Shown: positions 23,878 through 33,700, numbered from the stretch's first letter. The stretch is 42,097 nucleotides of DNA from Sandaracinus sp. (GCA_002699025.1 PABA01000064.1:1-42097); one strand, 5' to 3'. Notes: generated by a model not told the origin, from the letters alone. A program made the numbers and translations.

Positions 23878-25307
23878 CGGATCACCACCGCGAAGGGCTC
23901 GGAGGCGGCTTCCGCGAACGCGGCCTCGAGGACGAGGCTGGCGGGCGCGGCCCACATCGCGCGGAGGGCCAAGGGGCGGTCGGCGCCGGCCACCGTCTGC
24001 CGGAGGCGCGCCGTGTCGTGCTCCCACCCCGTGTCGGTGCGTCGTCGCGCCAGCTCCATGCGGTGCCGCCCGACGCTCACCGTGTAGCCGCCGAGACGCA
24101 CGAAGACCTTCACGTGCGACTCGGGCCACTCGTGCCGCACCTCGAGCGGGCGCGTGCGCAGCCGCCCATCGGCCGAGACGGCCGCGATCGCGTCGACCGG
24201 TACGTCCGCGGCCTGCGCCGACTCGATGACCCGGTAGAGCAGATGGGTCGGGACCTCCGCGGTCGCGCCGACGGCGAGGGTCACGCCCTCGGGGACGCTC
24301 CGGAGCAGCGCGACGACCTCGTCGATCGGGCGAATGAAGGGCCGGGGCTCCTCCGGGAAGTCCACCCGCGCGGGGGCGTCCGGAAGGGGGCCGGCGCCGA
24401 CGAGCCGGGGGCGCCCGCTTCGGTCGAAGGACACGCGCGGCGCGTAGGCCAGGCTCACGCCCGTCGCGCTCACCCGCAGGAGGGCGCCCGGCGTCTCGCC
24501 GGTCTCCGCCTCTCCCGCGACCCGCGTCAGCTCGCCGGAGGGACCCCAGCTCGTCACGCGAGGCGCGAGCTCGACGCCCACCAGCGCGACCCGATCGATC
24601 AGCACGTCGTCGGCGAGGGCCCGGGCGAGCGGGTCGCCGAGCCCCGAGTGGGCGCCGAGCCGCTCGAGGGCCCCGAAGGCCTCCTCGACGCTGGCGATGG
24701 CGCGCCGGCCGACCGAGTCGAAGGGCGCGTAGGGGGCGGTGCATCGGCTGCGGCAGGGGTCGGGGGCGAGCTCCGCCAGCGCGCGGAGCCGCTCCACGCC
24801 CTCGGCGCGGAGCGCGCGGAAGACGGCGTCGGCGAAGAGCGCGTCGCGGCGCGCCCCCGCGCGGCTCCAGTCGGGCGATTCGCCGTCGAGCACACGCAGC
24901 GCGTTGAGCGCGTCGTCGATCTGAGCCCGCAGGTGACCGACGCGCACGGCGCGGAGCTCGCGCTCGAGGAGGGCGCGCAGCCCGCTCGGCGGCGCAGCCA
25001 TCGTCTCCGCCAGGCGCTGGAGGAGGGGCGCGTCTTCGTGGCGGTGCGCGATCACCGCGAGGTCCGTGGCGGCCATGGCGCGCAGGTAGCGGGCCTCGCG
25101 CCGGTGAGCGCTCCGGGTCGTCCGCTCGGCGAAGGCGTCGAGCTCGTCGAGCACGATCAGCGTCCGCTCGCCGTAGGGCGTCAGCGACGTGCGCGCGTCG
25201 ACGAGCGCCGGGGGCTCGAGCTGCGCCTGCGCCACCGAGCTCGGGCCGGCGACCGAAGCGGCCAGCGCGAGGGGGACGAGTAGAAGGGGGATGGGGGGGC
25301 GGGGCAT
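23874..25307 (-). CDS. Exported protein of unknown function, first gene of sigma-54 operon
   Basis: A 477-residue protein with a signal peptide (cleavage near SVAQAQ). The N-terminal half is helical, contains one Cys-x3-Cys pair (CRSRC), and has no recognised family. In the C-terminal half, GVTLAVGATAEVPTHLLYRV and the following ESAQAADV faintly resemble the periplasmic domain of ExbD/TolR, but there is no membrane segment of that kind. ATG 25307 has GGAGG close upstream. The gene overlaps the metalloprotease gene by 4 bases, suggesting a joint role such as substrate, inhibitor or chaperone of the protease (inference). Confidence 0.75.
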   Translation of the reverse strand: MPRPPIPLLLVPLALAASVAGPSSVAQAQLEPPALVDARTSLTPYGERTLIVLDELDAFAERTTRSAHRREARYLRAMAATDLAVIAHRHEDAPLLQRLAETMAAPPSGLRALLERELRAVRVGHLRAQIDDALNALRVLDGESPDWSRAGARRDALFADAVFRALRAEGVERLRALAELAPDPCRSRCTAPYAPFDSVGRRAIASVEEAFGALERLGAHSGLGDPLARALADDVLIDRVALVGVELAPRVTSWGPSGELTRVAGEAETGETPGALLRVSATGVSLAYAPRVSFDRSGRPRLVGAGPLPDAPARVDFPEEPRPFIRPIDEVVALLRSVPEGVTLAVGATAEVPTHLLYRVIESAQAADVPVDAIAAVSADGRLRTRPLEVRHEWPESHVKVFVRLGGYTVSVGRHRMELARRRTDTGWEHDTARLRQTVAGADRPLALRAMWAAPASLVLEAAFAEAASEPFAVVIR

Positions 25308-25349
25308 GGGGACCTCCTCGGGGTGTCGAATGGGTTGCCCCACGCACAT

Positions 25350-25365
25350 CGCAACGCCCGTGCCG
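25350..25365 (-). promoter_or_regulatory. Candidate sigma-54 promoter B
   Basis: Minus strand CGGCACGGGCGTTGCG: GG at 25364-25363, 10 bases, GC at 25352-25351. It differs from TGGCACG-N4-TTGCA at the first and last positions only. It lies about 45 bases before the 477-residue protein gene. Confidence 0.75.
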
Positions 25366-25451
25366 CCCCGGCTCGCGACGCGGCTCGCGGCCTCTCTTCC
25401 CGTCTTTTCTCCCGCGCGCGGGCGCGCCCGGTCGCGGCGCGGGCTGCCGGC

Positions 25452-25469
25452 CGTGGTCGAATCGACCTC
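25452..25469 (-). promoter_or_regulatory. Candidate enhancer site B
   Basis: Read on the minus strand it is GAGGTCGATTCGACCACG, identical over 18 bases to site A. Its centre is 97 bases upstream of the -24 GG of promoter B. A further GACCAC half-site lies at 25479-25474 on the same strand. Confidence 0.7.
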
Positions 25470-25514
25470 CGTGTGGTCTCGTCCTCCATCCCGGCGCGCG
25501 GCGGTGGCCGTCGC

Positions 25515-25544
25515 TTGAGCCCCGGGACCCGGAGCGGGCAGACT
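25515..25544 (+). promoter_or_regulatory. Candidate promoter of the NtrC-type activator
   Basis: TTGAGC (25515-25520), an 18-base spacer and CAGACT (25539-25544), ending 8 bases before GTG 25553. It is divergent from promoter B. Confidence 0.4.
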
Positions 25545-25552
25545 CGCGACCC

Positions 25553-26908
<1,356 letters not shown>

Positions 26909-27016
26909 GGCCCGGGCGCCGCTGCTCGCCGCTGCTCGCCGCAGCTCGTCCCCGCTCGCCACGAGCGGCCGGCGTCGGAGCGGCGGGAGGACGAGCCGTG
27001 GCCGGGGAGCCGTCCC

Positions 27017-27033
27017 GTGGGCGATCCGACCAC
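27017..27033 (+). promoter_or_regulatory. Candidate enhancer site C
   Basis: GTGGGCGATCCGACCAC, a related palindrome sharing GAT(C/T)CGACCACGAG with site A (13 of 14). The centre is 93 bases upstream of the -24 GG of promoter C. An adjoining ACCAC-GAG-GTGGT repeat adds another half-site. Confidence 0.6.
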
Positions 27034-27116
27034 GAGGTGGTGTCTCCGACCCATCCGGTCGACGCCGAGGCCGCGTTCGGCGCGGTTTCAGCGTGGCTTT
27101 CGCCCGCCAGCGCCGT

Positions 27117-27132
27117 CGGCACGGTCGCTGCA
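27117..27132 (+). promoter_or_regulatory. Candidate sigma-54 promoter C
   Basis: CGGCACGGTCGCTGCA, with GG at 27118-27119, 10 bases and GC at 27130-27131; it differs from consensus at two positions. The predicted start near 27143 gives a leader of about 16 bases holding AAAGGAG. Confidence 0.75.
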
Positions 27133-27158
27133 ACGCATGGGGCCCGAAAGGAGCCCAC

Positions 27159-28301
27159 ATGCACGCCCTCGTTCTCAGCCACGCCTCCTGGGGAATCCCC
27201 GACGCCTGCCGACGCGCTCGGCTCGAGCCGGTCTTCGTCGGCGACCCGGCGGAGGCCCGGACCCATCTGGACCACGCGGAGCCGGGGGAGATCGCCTGCG
27301 TCCTCGTGGACGCGAGCGCGCCCGGAGCCCACCGCTTCATGGAGTGGCTCCGGAGCCACCCCCGCCTGCTCTCCCTGCCCACGCTCTTCCTCGTCGAGGA
27401 GGCCACGACGGACGCCTTCGTCGAGGCGCACGCGGCCGGCGCCGACGACGCGGTGGTGCGCACCGACGCGACGATGATCCAGCGCCGCATCGCGTCCCTG
27501 AAGGGCTTCCGCGCGAAGCGCCCGGACGTCACGCAGGGCCGCGCCCTGGTCGCCATCTCGGACTCGCGGGAGCGGCGCCTCCTCGGGCGCTACGTCCGCT
27601 GGGCCGGCTTCGATCCCTGCTTCGCGGAGACCCTCGTGGAGCTCCTGGCCCGCGGCTCGGAGAGGCACTTCGACCTCGTCGTCGCGTCGGCCGACCTCGG
27701 CGACGCGCGCAGCGCCGTGGAGACCCTCCGGAGCGAGCGTCCGGATCTCGCGTTCGTCTGGACCACGCGCGATGAAGACGAGGCCGCGCTCCGCGAGTCC
27801 CTCGCCGGCCTCCCCCGCGTGGCGGTCACCCGTCGCACGGCGCCCATCGACCACCTCCTCTTCCACGTGAACGAGCTCATGGCGGCTTCGGGCACCGACG
27901 GACGCGACTCCCGCCGCCTGCTCGTCGACACCCTCTGCGCGTACCGCCCTTCGGGGATTCGCCCGGCGGCCGTCGGGCTCACCTACAACCTGAGCCGCGG
28001 GGGGCTCTACGTGCGCACCTTGGCGCCGCTCCCCGTGGACGTGGAGGTGTGGCTCGAGCTCCGCCCCGCGCGCGCGCTGCCCTGGACCCACCTCCGAGGC
28101 GTCGTCCGCTGGCGTGCCCTGCCGGGGAGCCGCCGTGGCGCGACGCCGCCCGGGTTCGGCGTCGAGCTCCTCCCCGAGCTCTGTCCCGCCCGGGACCTCG
28201 GCATCTACCGGGACGCCTACGACGCGCGGCTCGCCCGCGAGCGCCGCCTCGATACGCCCGCCTCCTCCCTCCCCACCTCCCAGCCGCGAGACCTCCGATG
28301 A
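27159..28301 (+). CDS. Tandem pseudo-receiver protein with PilZ domain
   Basis: A 380-residue cytoplasmic protein. Residues 1-115 and 127-240 each have the length and pattern of receiver domains but lack the acidic cluster, and the second has ASAD where the phosphorylated Asp would be, so neither should be phosphorylated in the usual way. Residues 250-345 form a PilZ domain with N277-x-S279-x-x-G282 (YNLSRGG); the usual upstream RxxxR is only partly kept, so c-di-GMP binding needs testing. ATG 27159 has AAAGGAG 5 bases upstream. The next gene, a receiver-EAL protein, overlaps by ATGA, joining a c-di-GMP reader and a degrading enzyme in one operon. Confidence 0.82.
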   Translation: MHALVLSHASWGIPDACRRARLEPVFVGDPAEARTHLDHAEPGEIACVLVDASAPGAHRFMEWLRSHPRLLSLPTLFLVEEATTDAFVEAHAAGADDAVVRTDATMIQRRIASLKGFRAKRPDVTQGRALVAISDSRERRLLGRYVRWAGFDPCFAETLVELLARGSERHFDLVVASADLGDARSAVETLRSERPDLAFVWTTRDEDEAALRESLAGLPRVAVTRRTAPIDHLLFHVNELMAASGTDGRDSRRLLVDTLCAYRPSGIRPAAVGLTYNLSRGGLYVRTLAPLPVDVEVWLELRPARALPWTHLRGVVRWRALPGSRRGATPPGFGVELLPELCPARDLGIYRDAYDARLARERRLDTPASSLPTSQPRDLR

Positions 28302-29614
28302 CCCAGACCTACACGCACACGACGCCCACGAGCCCCGCCCACGGAGCGCGCTCGTCCTCCACTCCCTCCACGAACGCCCCCTCCACGAACGCCCCCTCCA
28401 CGAACGCCCCCTCCACGAACGCCCCCTCCACGAACGCCCCCTCCACGAATCCCTCGGCCCGGCCGGCCACGGGGCGGGTCCTCGTCGTCGACGACGACCA
28501 GTGCGCCCGGGCCGCGATGAGCCGCTGCCTGCGGCGCGCCGGGATGGTCGTCTCGGTGGCCGGAGATGGCGACGCCGCCGTCGAGTGGCTCGAGAGCACC
28601 GAGGTGGACGTCATCGTCTCCGACGTCGCCATGCCCAACCTGGACGGGCTCTCGCTCCTGCAGTGGGTGCGCGAGCGCCGGCCGAGCCTCCCGGTGATCC
28701 TCACCACGGGCGAGCCGAGCGTCGGCACGGTGATGGAGGCGATGGAGAAGCGCGCCTTCGCGTTCCTGCCCAAGCCCGTCGCGGCCAACGAGATGCTGCG
28801 GCGCGTCGCCGACGCGCTCTCGGAGCATCGCCGCCTCCAGCGCCAGCGCGAGCTCGAGGAGGCCGCCGCCGCGCAGCGCGAGGCCGAGGCCCGGCGGCAG
28901 GCGCTGGGTCGCCAGTTCGACCGCGCCCTCCAGCGTCTGGTCATCCACTACCAGCCGCTCGTTCGCTGGTCGACGCGCGAGGTCGCGGTCCACGAGGCCC
29001 TCGTGCGCAGCGAGGAGCCGGAGCTCCGCGTCCCCCCGGCGCTCTTCGCGGCGGCCCGCGAGCTCGACCGCGCCCACGATCTCGGCCGGCGCATCCGCGA
29101 GCTGGCCGCGCAGGCCTACGACGACGCCCCCGAGGGCTGGCGGCTCTTCGTGAACCTCGCCGAGGAGGACCTCGAGGACCCGGAGCTCTACGCGCCCGAG
29201 GCGCCCCTCTCGCGCCACGCCTCCCGCGTCGTCCTCGAGATCAGCGAGAGCGCGCGCGTGAGCGAGTGCGTCACCGAGCACCTCGCGAATCTCCGCGCCC
29301 TCGGCTTCCGGGCCGCCGTCGACGACGTGGGGGCGGGCTACGCGGGGTTGAACAGCATCGCGCGCTTCGAGCCGGAGACGATCAAGATCGACATGGAGCT
29401 CGTGCGCGACGTGCACCTCTCGAAGGTGCGCCAGCGGCTCATCCGCTCCCTCGTGGTGCTCGCCGAGGAGATGGGCATCGAGGTCATCGCCGAGGGCATC
29501 GAGTGCCGCGAGGAGCTGGACACGCTCGTCGAGATCGGCTGCGACCTCTTCCAGGGCTACTACTTCGCCAAGCCCTCGCCGACCTTCGTGGAGCCGGCCC
29601 ACCTGACGGACTGA
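28298..29614 (+). CDS. Response regulator with EAL phosphodiesterase domain
   Basis: A 438-residue cytoplasmic protein. A disordered N-terminus contains five perfect TNAPS repeats; a receiver follows (61-175) with D65-D67, phospho-acceptor D109 in IVSDVAMP and K159 in LPKP; a short charged coiled coil (178-205); and an EAL domain (206-430). Catalytic residues are present: E233, N286, E314 in LEISE, D342/D343, K363, E399 and Q419. Active hydrolysis of c-di-GMP under phosphorelay control is likely. It overlaps the PilZ gene by 4 bases and shares its sigma-54 promoter. Confidence 0.92.
   Translation: MTQTYTHTTPTSPAHGARSSSTPSTNAPSTNAPSTNAPSTNAPSTNAPSTNPSARPATGRVLVVDDDQCARAAMSRCLRRAGMVVSVAGDGDAAVEWLESTEVDVIVSDVAMPNLDGLSLLQWVRERRPSLPVILTTGEPSVGTVMEAMEKRAFAFLPKPVAANEMLRRVADALSEHRRLQRQRELEEAAAAQREAEARRQALGRQFDRALQRLVIHYQPLVRWSTREVAVHEALVRSEEPELRVPPALFAAARELDRAHDLGRRIRELAAQAYDDAPEGWRLFVNLAEEDLEDPELYAPEAPLSRHASRVVLEISESARVSECVTEHLANLRALGFRAAVDDVGAGYAGLNSIARFEPETIKIDMELVRDVHLSKVRQRLIRSLVVLAEEMGIEVIAEGIECREELDTLVEIGCDLFQGYYFAKPSPTFVEPAHLTD
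28366..28449 (+). repeat. 15-bp in-frame tandem repeat (TNAPS linker)
   Basis: Five identical copies of CTCCACGAACGCCCC from 28366 to 28440 plus a partial sixth. The unit length is a multiple of three and gives a Thr-Asn-Ala-Pro-Ser linker; identity at the DNA level implies recent expansion. Confidence 0.95.
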
Positions 29615-29797
29615 GGCGAAGCCTCCAGTTTCGTCTACCGAGTCGCTCTACCACAAAGGGGGTACGGCAGGGCCTCCCGAGGCCGTCGCGCACGATGGAG
29701 GCGGCTGCTCGCGGATGCCTCGAATGGGAGGGTCGATCGTCTCACCACCAGATGGGGATGTTGTGGGGATGGGCACCGTTTGCGATCACGAGCACGA

Positions 29798-31642
29798 GTG
29801 CCCAACGATCCCTCCGAGGTCTTCGAGGCCTCCCTCACGGTCGCCTTGACGCTCGATGCGGAGGGTCGGGTCCGGGCCTTCTCGCCCGGGGCACGCGAGC
29901 TCTTCGCCTCGGCGACGGGCCAGCCTCTCGAAGAAGGCGTCCCGCTCGTCGACGCGGTCCTCCCCGCCCTCCGGGAGCAGGTCGCCTCCCGCCTCGAGCG
30001 GGCGCGCTCGGGTGAGCACGTCGCGGGGGTGGTCGAGATCGAGCTCGACGGCGCCCAGCGGGTCCTCCGCTCCATCTACGTGCCCATGCTGGAGGGGGGC
30101 GAGGTTCGCTCCATCCTCCTCACGGTCTTCGACGCCACCACCCAGGTCCTGCGGGACGGGCAACGCCGGCTCTTCGAGGCCGCCATGCAGGAGGTCAGCG
30201 AGGGCATCCTCATCGCCGACGCCCGCCAGCGCGGCTTCCCCACGATCTGGGCCAACCGGGGGTTCACCGAGATCACCGGCTACGAGTGGGAAGACATCAT
30301 GGGGCGCTCCTGCAGCATCCTCCAGGGCCGCGACGTCGACCAACCCGGAGTCCAGCAGCTGACCGGGGCCCTCGCCGCCGGCGAGCCCGTGCGGGCGACC
30401 GTGCGGAACTACCGGAAGGACGGCACGGCCTTCTGGAACGACATCTCCCTCACCCCCCTCTTCCGCCGCGGCGGAGATCGGCCGACGCACTACGTCGGCG
30501 TGCTGCGCGACGTCTCGGCCCAGTACGAGCTCCGCGAGCAGCTCCTCCACGCGAGCCGGCTCGACGCGCTCGGCCAGCTCGCGGGCGGCGTGGTTCACGA
30601 CTTCAACAACCTGCTGACGGCGATGGGCATGGAGCTCCAGATGCTCCACGAGGCCGCCGACCAGCCCGAGCTGGTGCGCGAGAGCGCCGAGGCGCTCGAG
30701 GAGGTCGTCGGGCGCGCCGGCGCGCTGGTCCGCCGCCTGCTCGCCATGTCCAAGCCCACGCAGGTGGAACCCGACGTCCAGGCGGTGGACGCCATCGTCG
30801 AGCGCTCGGCGCGCATGCTCCGCCGGCTCGTGGAGAGCCGGGTCGAGCTGGTCGTGGTGCCGCCCGAGGAGACGCTCTGGGCCTCGGTCGACGCGACCGT
30901 CATCGAGCAGGCGCTGGTGAACTTCGTGGTGAACGCCCGCGACGCCATGCCCAGGGGAGGCACGGTGACGGTCGAGACGCGGGGGGTCCGCGAGGGCGGG
31001 AAGGAGTGGGTGGAGATCCGCGTCCGGGACACCGGCGGCGGGATCCCCGAGGCGGTCTTGCCGCGGGTCTTCGACTCCTTCTTCACCACGAAGGGAAAGA
31101 AGGGCACTGGCCTCGGCCTCGCCACCGTGAAGCGCCTCGTGGAGGCGCTCGACGGCGAGGTGAGCGCGGAGAACGACGCCGTCGGTGCGGTCTTCCGGGT
31201 GCGCCTGCCGCGCCTGCGCTCCAAGCCGGCGGCGAAGCGGAGGCCGACGAGCCACTCGGCGCTCCGGCGACCCCAGACTCTGAAGCTCCTCCTCCTCGAG
31301 GACCAGGACGCGTTGCGGCGCGCGCTCGCGCGGCCCCTCCAGCGCGCCGGCTACGACGTGACCGCGGTGAGCCTGCCGAGCGTGGCTCGGAACGCGATGA
31401 AGAGCCTCGAGCGGGTCGACGTGCTGGTCACGGACATCGTCCTCCCCGGCCAGAGTGGCATCGAGTTCGCTCGCTGGGCGGCTGAGCTGAACCCGGAGCT
31501 CCGCGTGGTCTTCACGACCGGCTACGCCGACATGGACGTGACGGCGAGCGGCCTGCCGCCGGAGCGGTGGCGCCTGCTCACCAAGCCCTTCGACACCCGG
31601 AAGCTCGTGCAGACCATCCAGTCGCTCGTCTACGACGAGTGA
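29798..31642 (+). CDS. LOV/PAS hybrid histidine kinase with C-terminal receiver
   Basis: A 614-residue cytoplasmic protein. A PAS-like domain (about 5-115) is followed by a LOV-type PAS domain (about 125-245) with GRSCSILQG, where C172 matches the flavin-reactive Cys of GxNCRFLQ, and with NYRKDGTAFWN. A histidine kinase follows: phospho-acceptor H267 in VVHDFNNLL, N box NFVVNARDAM, DTGGGIPE and KGTGLGLA; then a receiver (about 500-614) with D546 in LVTDIVLP and a Lys in TKPF. Blue-light sensing is plausible, though the LOV Arg and the late Gln are Ser and Leu. The start is uncertain: GTG 29798 or TTG 29780. No membrane segment. Confidence 0.88.
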   Translation: MPNDPSEVFEASLTVALTLDAEGRVRAFSPGARELFASATGQPLEEGVPLVDAVLPALREQVASRLERARSGEHVAGVVEIELDGAQRVLRSIYVPMLEGGEVRSILLTVFDATTQVLRDGQRRLFEAAMQEVSEGILIADARQRGFPTIWANRGFTEITGYEWEDIMGRSCSILQGRDVDQPGVQQLTGALAAGEPVRATVRNYRKDGTAFWNDISLTPLFRRGGDRPTHYVGVLRDVSAQYELREQLLHASRLDALGQLAGGVVHDFNNLLTAMGMELQMLHEAADQPELVRESAEALEEVVGRAGALVRRLLAMSKPTQVEPDVQAVDAIVERSARMLRRLVESRVELVVVPPEETLWASVDATVIEQALVNFVVNARDAMPRGGTVTVETRGVREGGKEWVEIRVRDTGGGIPEAVLPRVFDSFFTTKGKKGTGLGLATVKRLVEALDGEVSAENDAVGAVFRVRLPRLRSKPAAKRRPTSHSALRRPQTLKLLLLEDQDALRRALARPLQRAGYDVTAVSLPSVARNAMKSLERVDVLVTDIVLPGQSGIEFARWAAELNPELRVVFTTGYADMDVTASGLPPERWRLLTKPFDTRKLVQTIQSLVYDE

Positions 31643-31947
31643 TCGGCCCTCCGGGAGCAGCCAGGGGCCCGTCGATCGGGAGATCGGGTCGCGGAGCGGC
31701 CTCCAGGAGGGGCCGCGAACGGGGATAAGTCGAGTGCTTTCGAGCACATGAGAGGCGAGGGGGGCCTGGTTTGACTCCCCCCACCCCGGGTGCTACCTCC
31801 GCGCGCGTCACCGGGGCCCGAAGCCCCGCGACACGGGAAAGTCGGCTCGTTCGCCCCTATAGAGAGGGAGCGCGCGGTCGGCCCGCCACCCGGAGACTCA
31901 CGGCGAGGCTTCGGCGGCGCGACTCCCCCTCCCCCCGAGGTCTCCCG
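31643..31947. other. Intergenic region before the ATP synthase genes
   Basis: About 300 bases without a gene. It holds a small hairpin with a TTCG loop (GTGCT-TTCG-AGCAC, 31734-31747), the promoter described separately, and a leader hairpin CGGGGC-CCGAA-GCCCCG from about 31811. No atpB or atpE reading frame is present. Confidence 0.7.
31771..31799 (+). promoter_or_regulatory. Candidate promoter of atp genes b' to gamma
   Basis: TTGACT (31771-31776), a 17-base spacer and TACCTC (31794-31799), about 150 bases before the b' start. It has the same architecture as the promoter before atpD. Confidence 0.5.
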
Positions 31948-32412
31948 ATGCACCTGCTCAACGCGCTCCTGTCCGAAGGCTCGATCATCGACCTCGACGG
32001 GACCTTTTTCATCCAGTTCGCGATCTTCTGGGTCGCCTTCTTCGTCCTCCGCTCGCTCGTCTTCAAGCCCCTCGTGGCCGTCTTCGAGGAGCGCGAGGAG
32101 GCCATCGACGGCGCCCGCCGCGACGCGAAGCAGTTCGCGCGGGAGGCCAGCGAGAAGGAGGCGCACTTCGACAAGGAGCTCCACAAGGTCCGCACGGCGG
32201 CCGGCGAGGAGCGCGACGCGCTCCGGACCGAGGCCAAGCACCTCGAGGGCTCGATCCTCGAGAAGGTCCGCGCGGAGACCGAGAAGAGCCTGAAGGAGGC
32301 CGACGAGCAGCTCAGCCACGAGGCGAAGCGCGCTCGCCAGGAGATCCAGGCCACCACCCCGGCGCTCGCCAAGCAGATCGCCACCAAGCTCCTCCAGCGG
32401 GAGGTCCGGTGA
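31948..32412 (+). CDS. atpF': ATP synthase F0 subunit b'
   Basis: A 154-residue peripheral stalk subunit. One N-terminal membrane helix (about 20-40, FFIQFAIFWVAFFVLRSLVF) is followed by a long charged coiled coil that runs to the C-terminus. It pairs with subunit b to connect F0 to F1. GAGG lies 7 bases before ATG 31948. It overlaps the atpF start by one base. Unlike b it has no signal peptide. Confidence 0.9.
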   Translation: MHLLNALLSEGSIIDLDGTFFIQFAIFWVAFFVLRSLVFKPLVAVFEEREEAIDGARRDAKQFAREASEKEAHFDKELHKVRTAAGEERDALRTEAKHLEGSILEKVRAETEKSLKEADEQLSHEAKRARQEIQATTPALAKQIATKLLQREVR

Positions 32413-33164
32413 TGAAGCTCTCGACCCGCATCGCTCTCGCGGCCGCGCTCGCGCTGCCGCTCTCCTTCTCCCTCCTCGCGCCGAGCACGGCCGCCGCCCA
32501 GCACGGTGCGGTCGAGGGCAACGCCCATGAAGAGGCCTACGAGGAGGCGGTCGAAGACGGCCTCCAGGAGGACGGCCATGGCGAGCACGCCGCCGAGCAT
32601 GGCGACGCGCACGCCGAGGGCCACGGCGGCCACGGGCCGGTGACCATCGACGCGATCATCGCCGACCCGAAGTTCCGGGCGTCGATCATCAGCTTCTTCA
32701 TCCTCCTCTTCGTCCTCGTCTACTTCGGCCGGAAGGCCGTCCGCCGCTCCCTCGAGAACCGCAAGCGCGAGATCGAGGAGGCCATCAACGAGGCCCAGCA
32801 GATCAAGGCCGAGGCCGAGGCGAAGCGCCAGGAGTTCGAGGAGCGCCTCGCCCAGCTCGACGGCGAGATCGAGACCGTGAAGACGGAGATGCGCGCGGCC
32901 GCCGAGGCGGAGCGCGACCGCATCGTCGCCGACGCCGAGGCGAAGGCGGCCCTCATGCGCAAGGACACGCAGTTCCGCATCGAGCAGCGCATGAAGCAGC
33001 TGCGCGAGGACCTGACCCGCGAGGCCGTCGAGGCCGCCGTGGCGGCCGCCGAGGAGATCCTCGGCGCCGAGACCAAGCCCCAGGACCAGCAGCGGCTGGC
33101 CGACGCCTACCTCGACGAGCTCGGGAAGGTCGCGGCGGCGAGCGCGCAGGAGGCCCAGTCGTGA
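32412..33164 (+). CDS. atpF: ATP synthase F0 subunit b with signal peptide and His-rich extension
   Basis: A 250-residue subunit b. Unlike the usual form (about 155-170), it starts with a cleavable-looking signal peptide (1-29, site TAAA-QHG), then an acidic His-rich segment (30-76, His at 56, 59, 63, 67, 71 and 74), then the membrane helix (88-106) and the stalk coiled coil. The extension would lie in the periplasm. ATG 32412 overlaps the b' stop; the atpH GTG overlaps its own stop (GTGA), so these three genes are translationally coupled. Confidence 0.9.
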   Translation: MKLSTRIALAAALALPLSFSLLAPSTAAAQHGAVEGNAHEEAYEEAVEDGLQEDGHGEHAAEHGDAHAEGHGGHGPVTIDAIIADPKFRASIISFFILLFVLVYFGRKAVRRSLENRKREIEEAINEAQQIKAEAEAKRQEFEERLAQLDGEIETVKTEMRAAAEAERDRIVADAEAKAALMRKDTQFRIEQRMKQLREDLTREAVEAAVAAAEEILGAETKPQDQQRLADAYLDELGKVAAASAQEAQS

Positions 33165-33700
33165 GCGGTTCCACCATCGGTCGGCGCTACGCCCGCGCCC
33201 TGCTCGAGCTCGCCGAGGAGCAGAAGAAGACGGCGAAGATCCAGAAGGACCTCGAGGGCTTCCTCGCGGTCTGGAACGAGAGCCAGGAGCTCCGCGAGGT
33301 CTTCGAGAACCCGGCCGTCGGCGCCGAGCAGCGCAAGGCCGTGCTCGACGAGCTGGCCAAGAAGATGATGCTCGACCCGATGCTGGCGAACACGCTCCGC
33401 CTGCTCTCGGATCGGCGCCGCTTCCGCCACGTGCCCGAGGTCGCCGAGGCGTTCCTGGCGCTGGCCCAGGCGGCGCAGGGCAGCGTGGTGGCCGAGGTCA
33501 CGACCGCGGCCCAGCTCCCCGAGGCGTACTACACGCGGCTCCGCCAGACGCTCGAGAAGGCCTTCGACAAGAAGGTCACGATCGTCAAGAAGGAGGACCC
33601 GCAGCTCATCGCCGGCGTGGTCACGCGCATCGGCGACAAGGTCTTCGACGGGAGCGTTCGCACCCGTCTCGAGGAGATGAAGGAGACGATGCTCGCCTGA
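33161..33700 (+). CDS. atpH: ATP synthase F1 subunit delta
   Basis: A 179-residue subunit that links the stalk to the top of F1. The N-terminus [15 protein letters not shown] and the C-terminal block [22 protein letters not shown] are characteristic. Length is normal. GTG 33161 overlaps atpF by 4 bases. A 130-base gap to atpA contains only short GC-rich direct repeats (CGTCGCCCGCGC-like), with no clear promoter. Confidence 0.93.
   Translation: MSGSTIGRRYARALLELAEEQKKTAKIQKDLEGFLAVWNESQELREVFENPAVGAEQRKAVLDELAKKMMLDPMLANTLRLLSDRRRFRHVPEVAEAFLALAQAAQGSVVAEVTTAAQLPEAYYTRLRQTLEKAFDKKVTIVKKEDPQLIAGVVTRIGDKVFDGSVRTRLEEMKETMLA

Noticed and set aside
29769-29784. GGGCACCGTTTGC before the LOV-like kinase as a sigma-54 promoter
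   Set aside because: The spacing is 8 or 9 rather than 10, and no matching palindrome lies at about 95 bases upstream.
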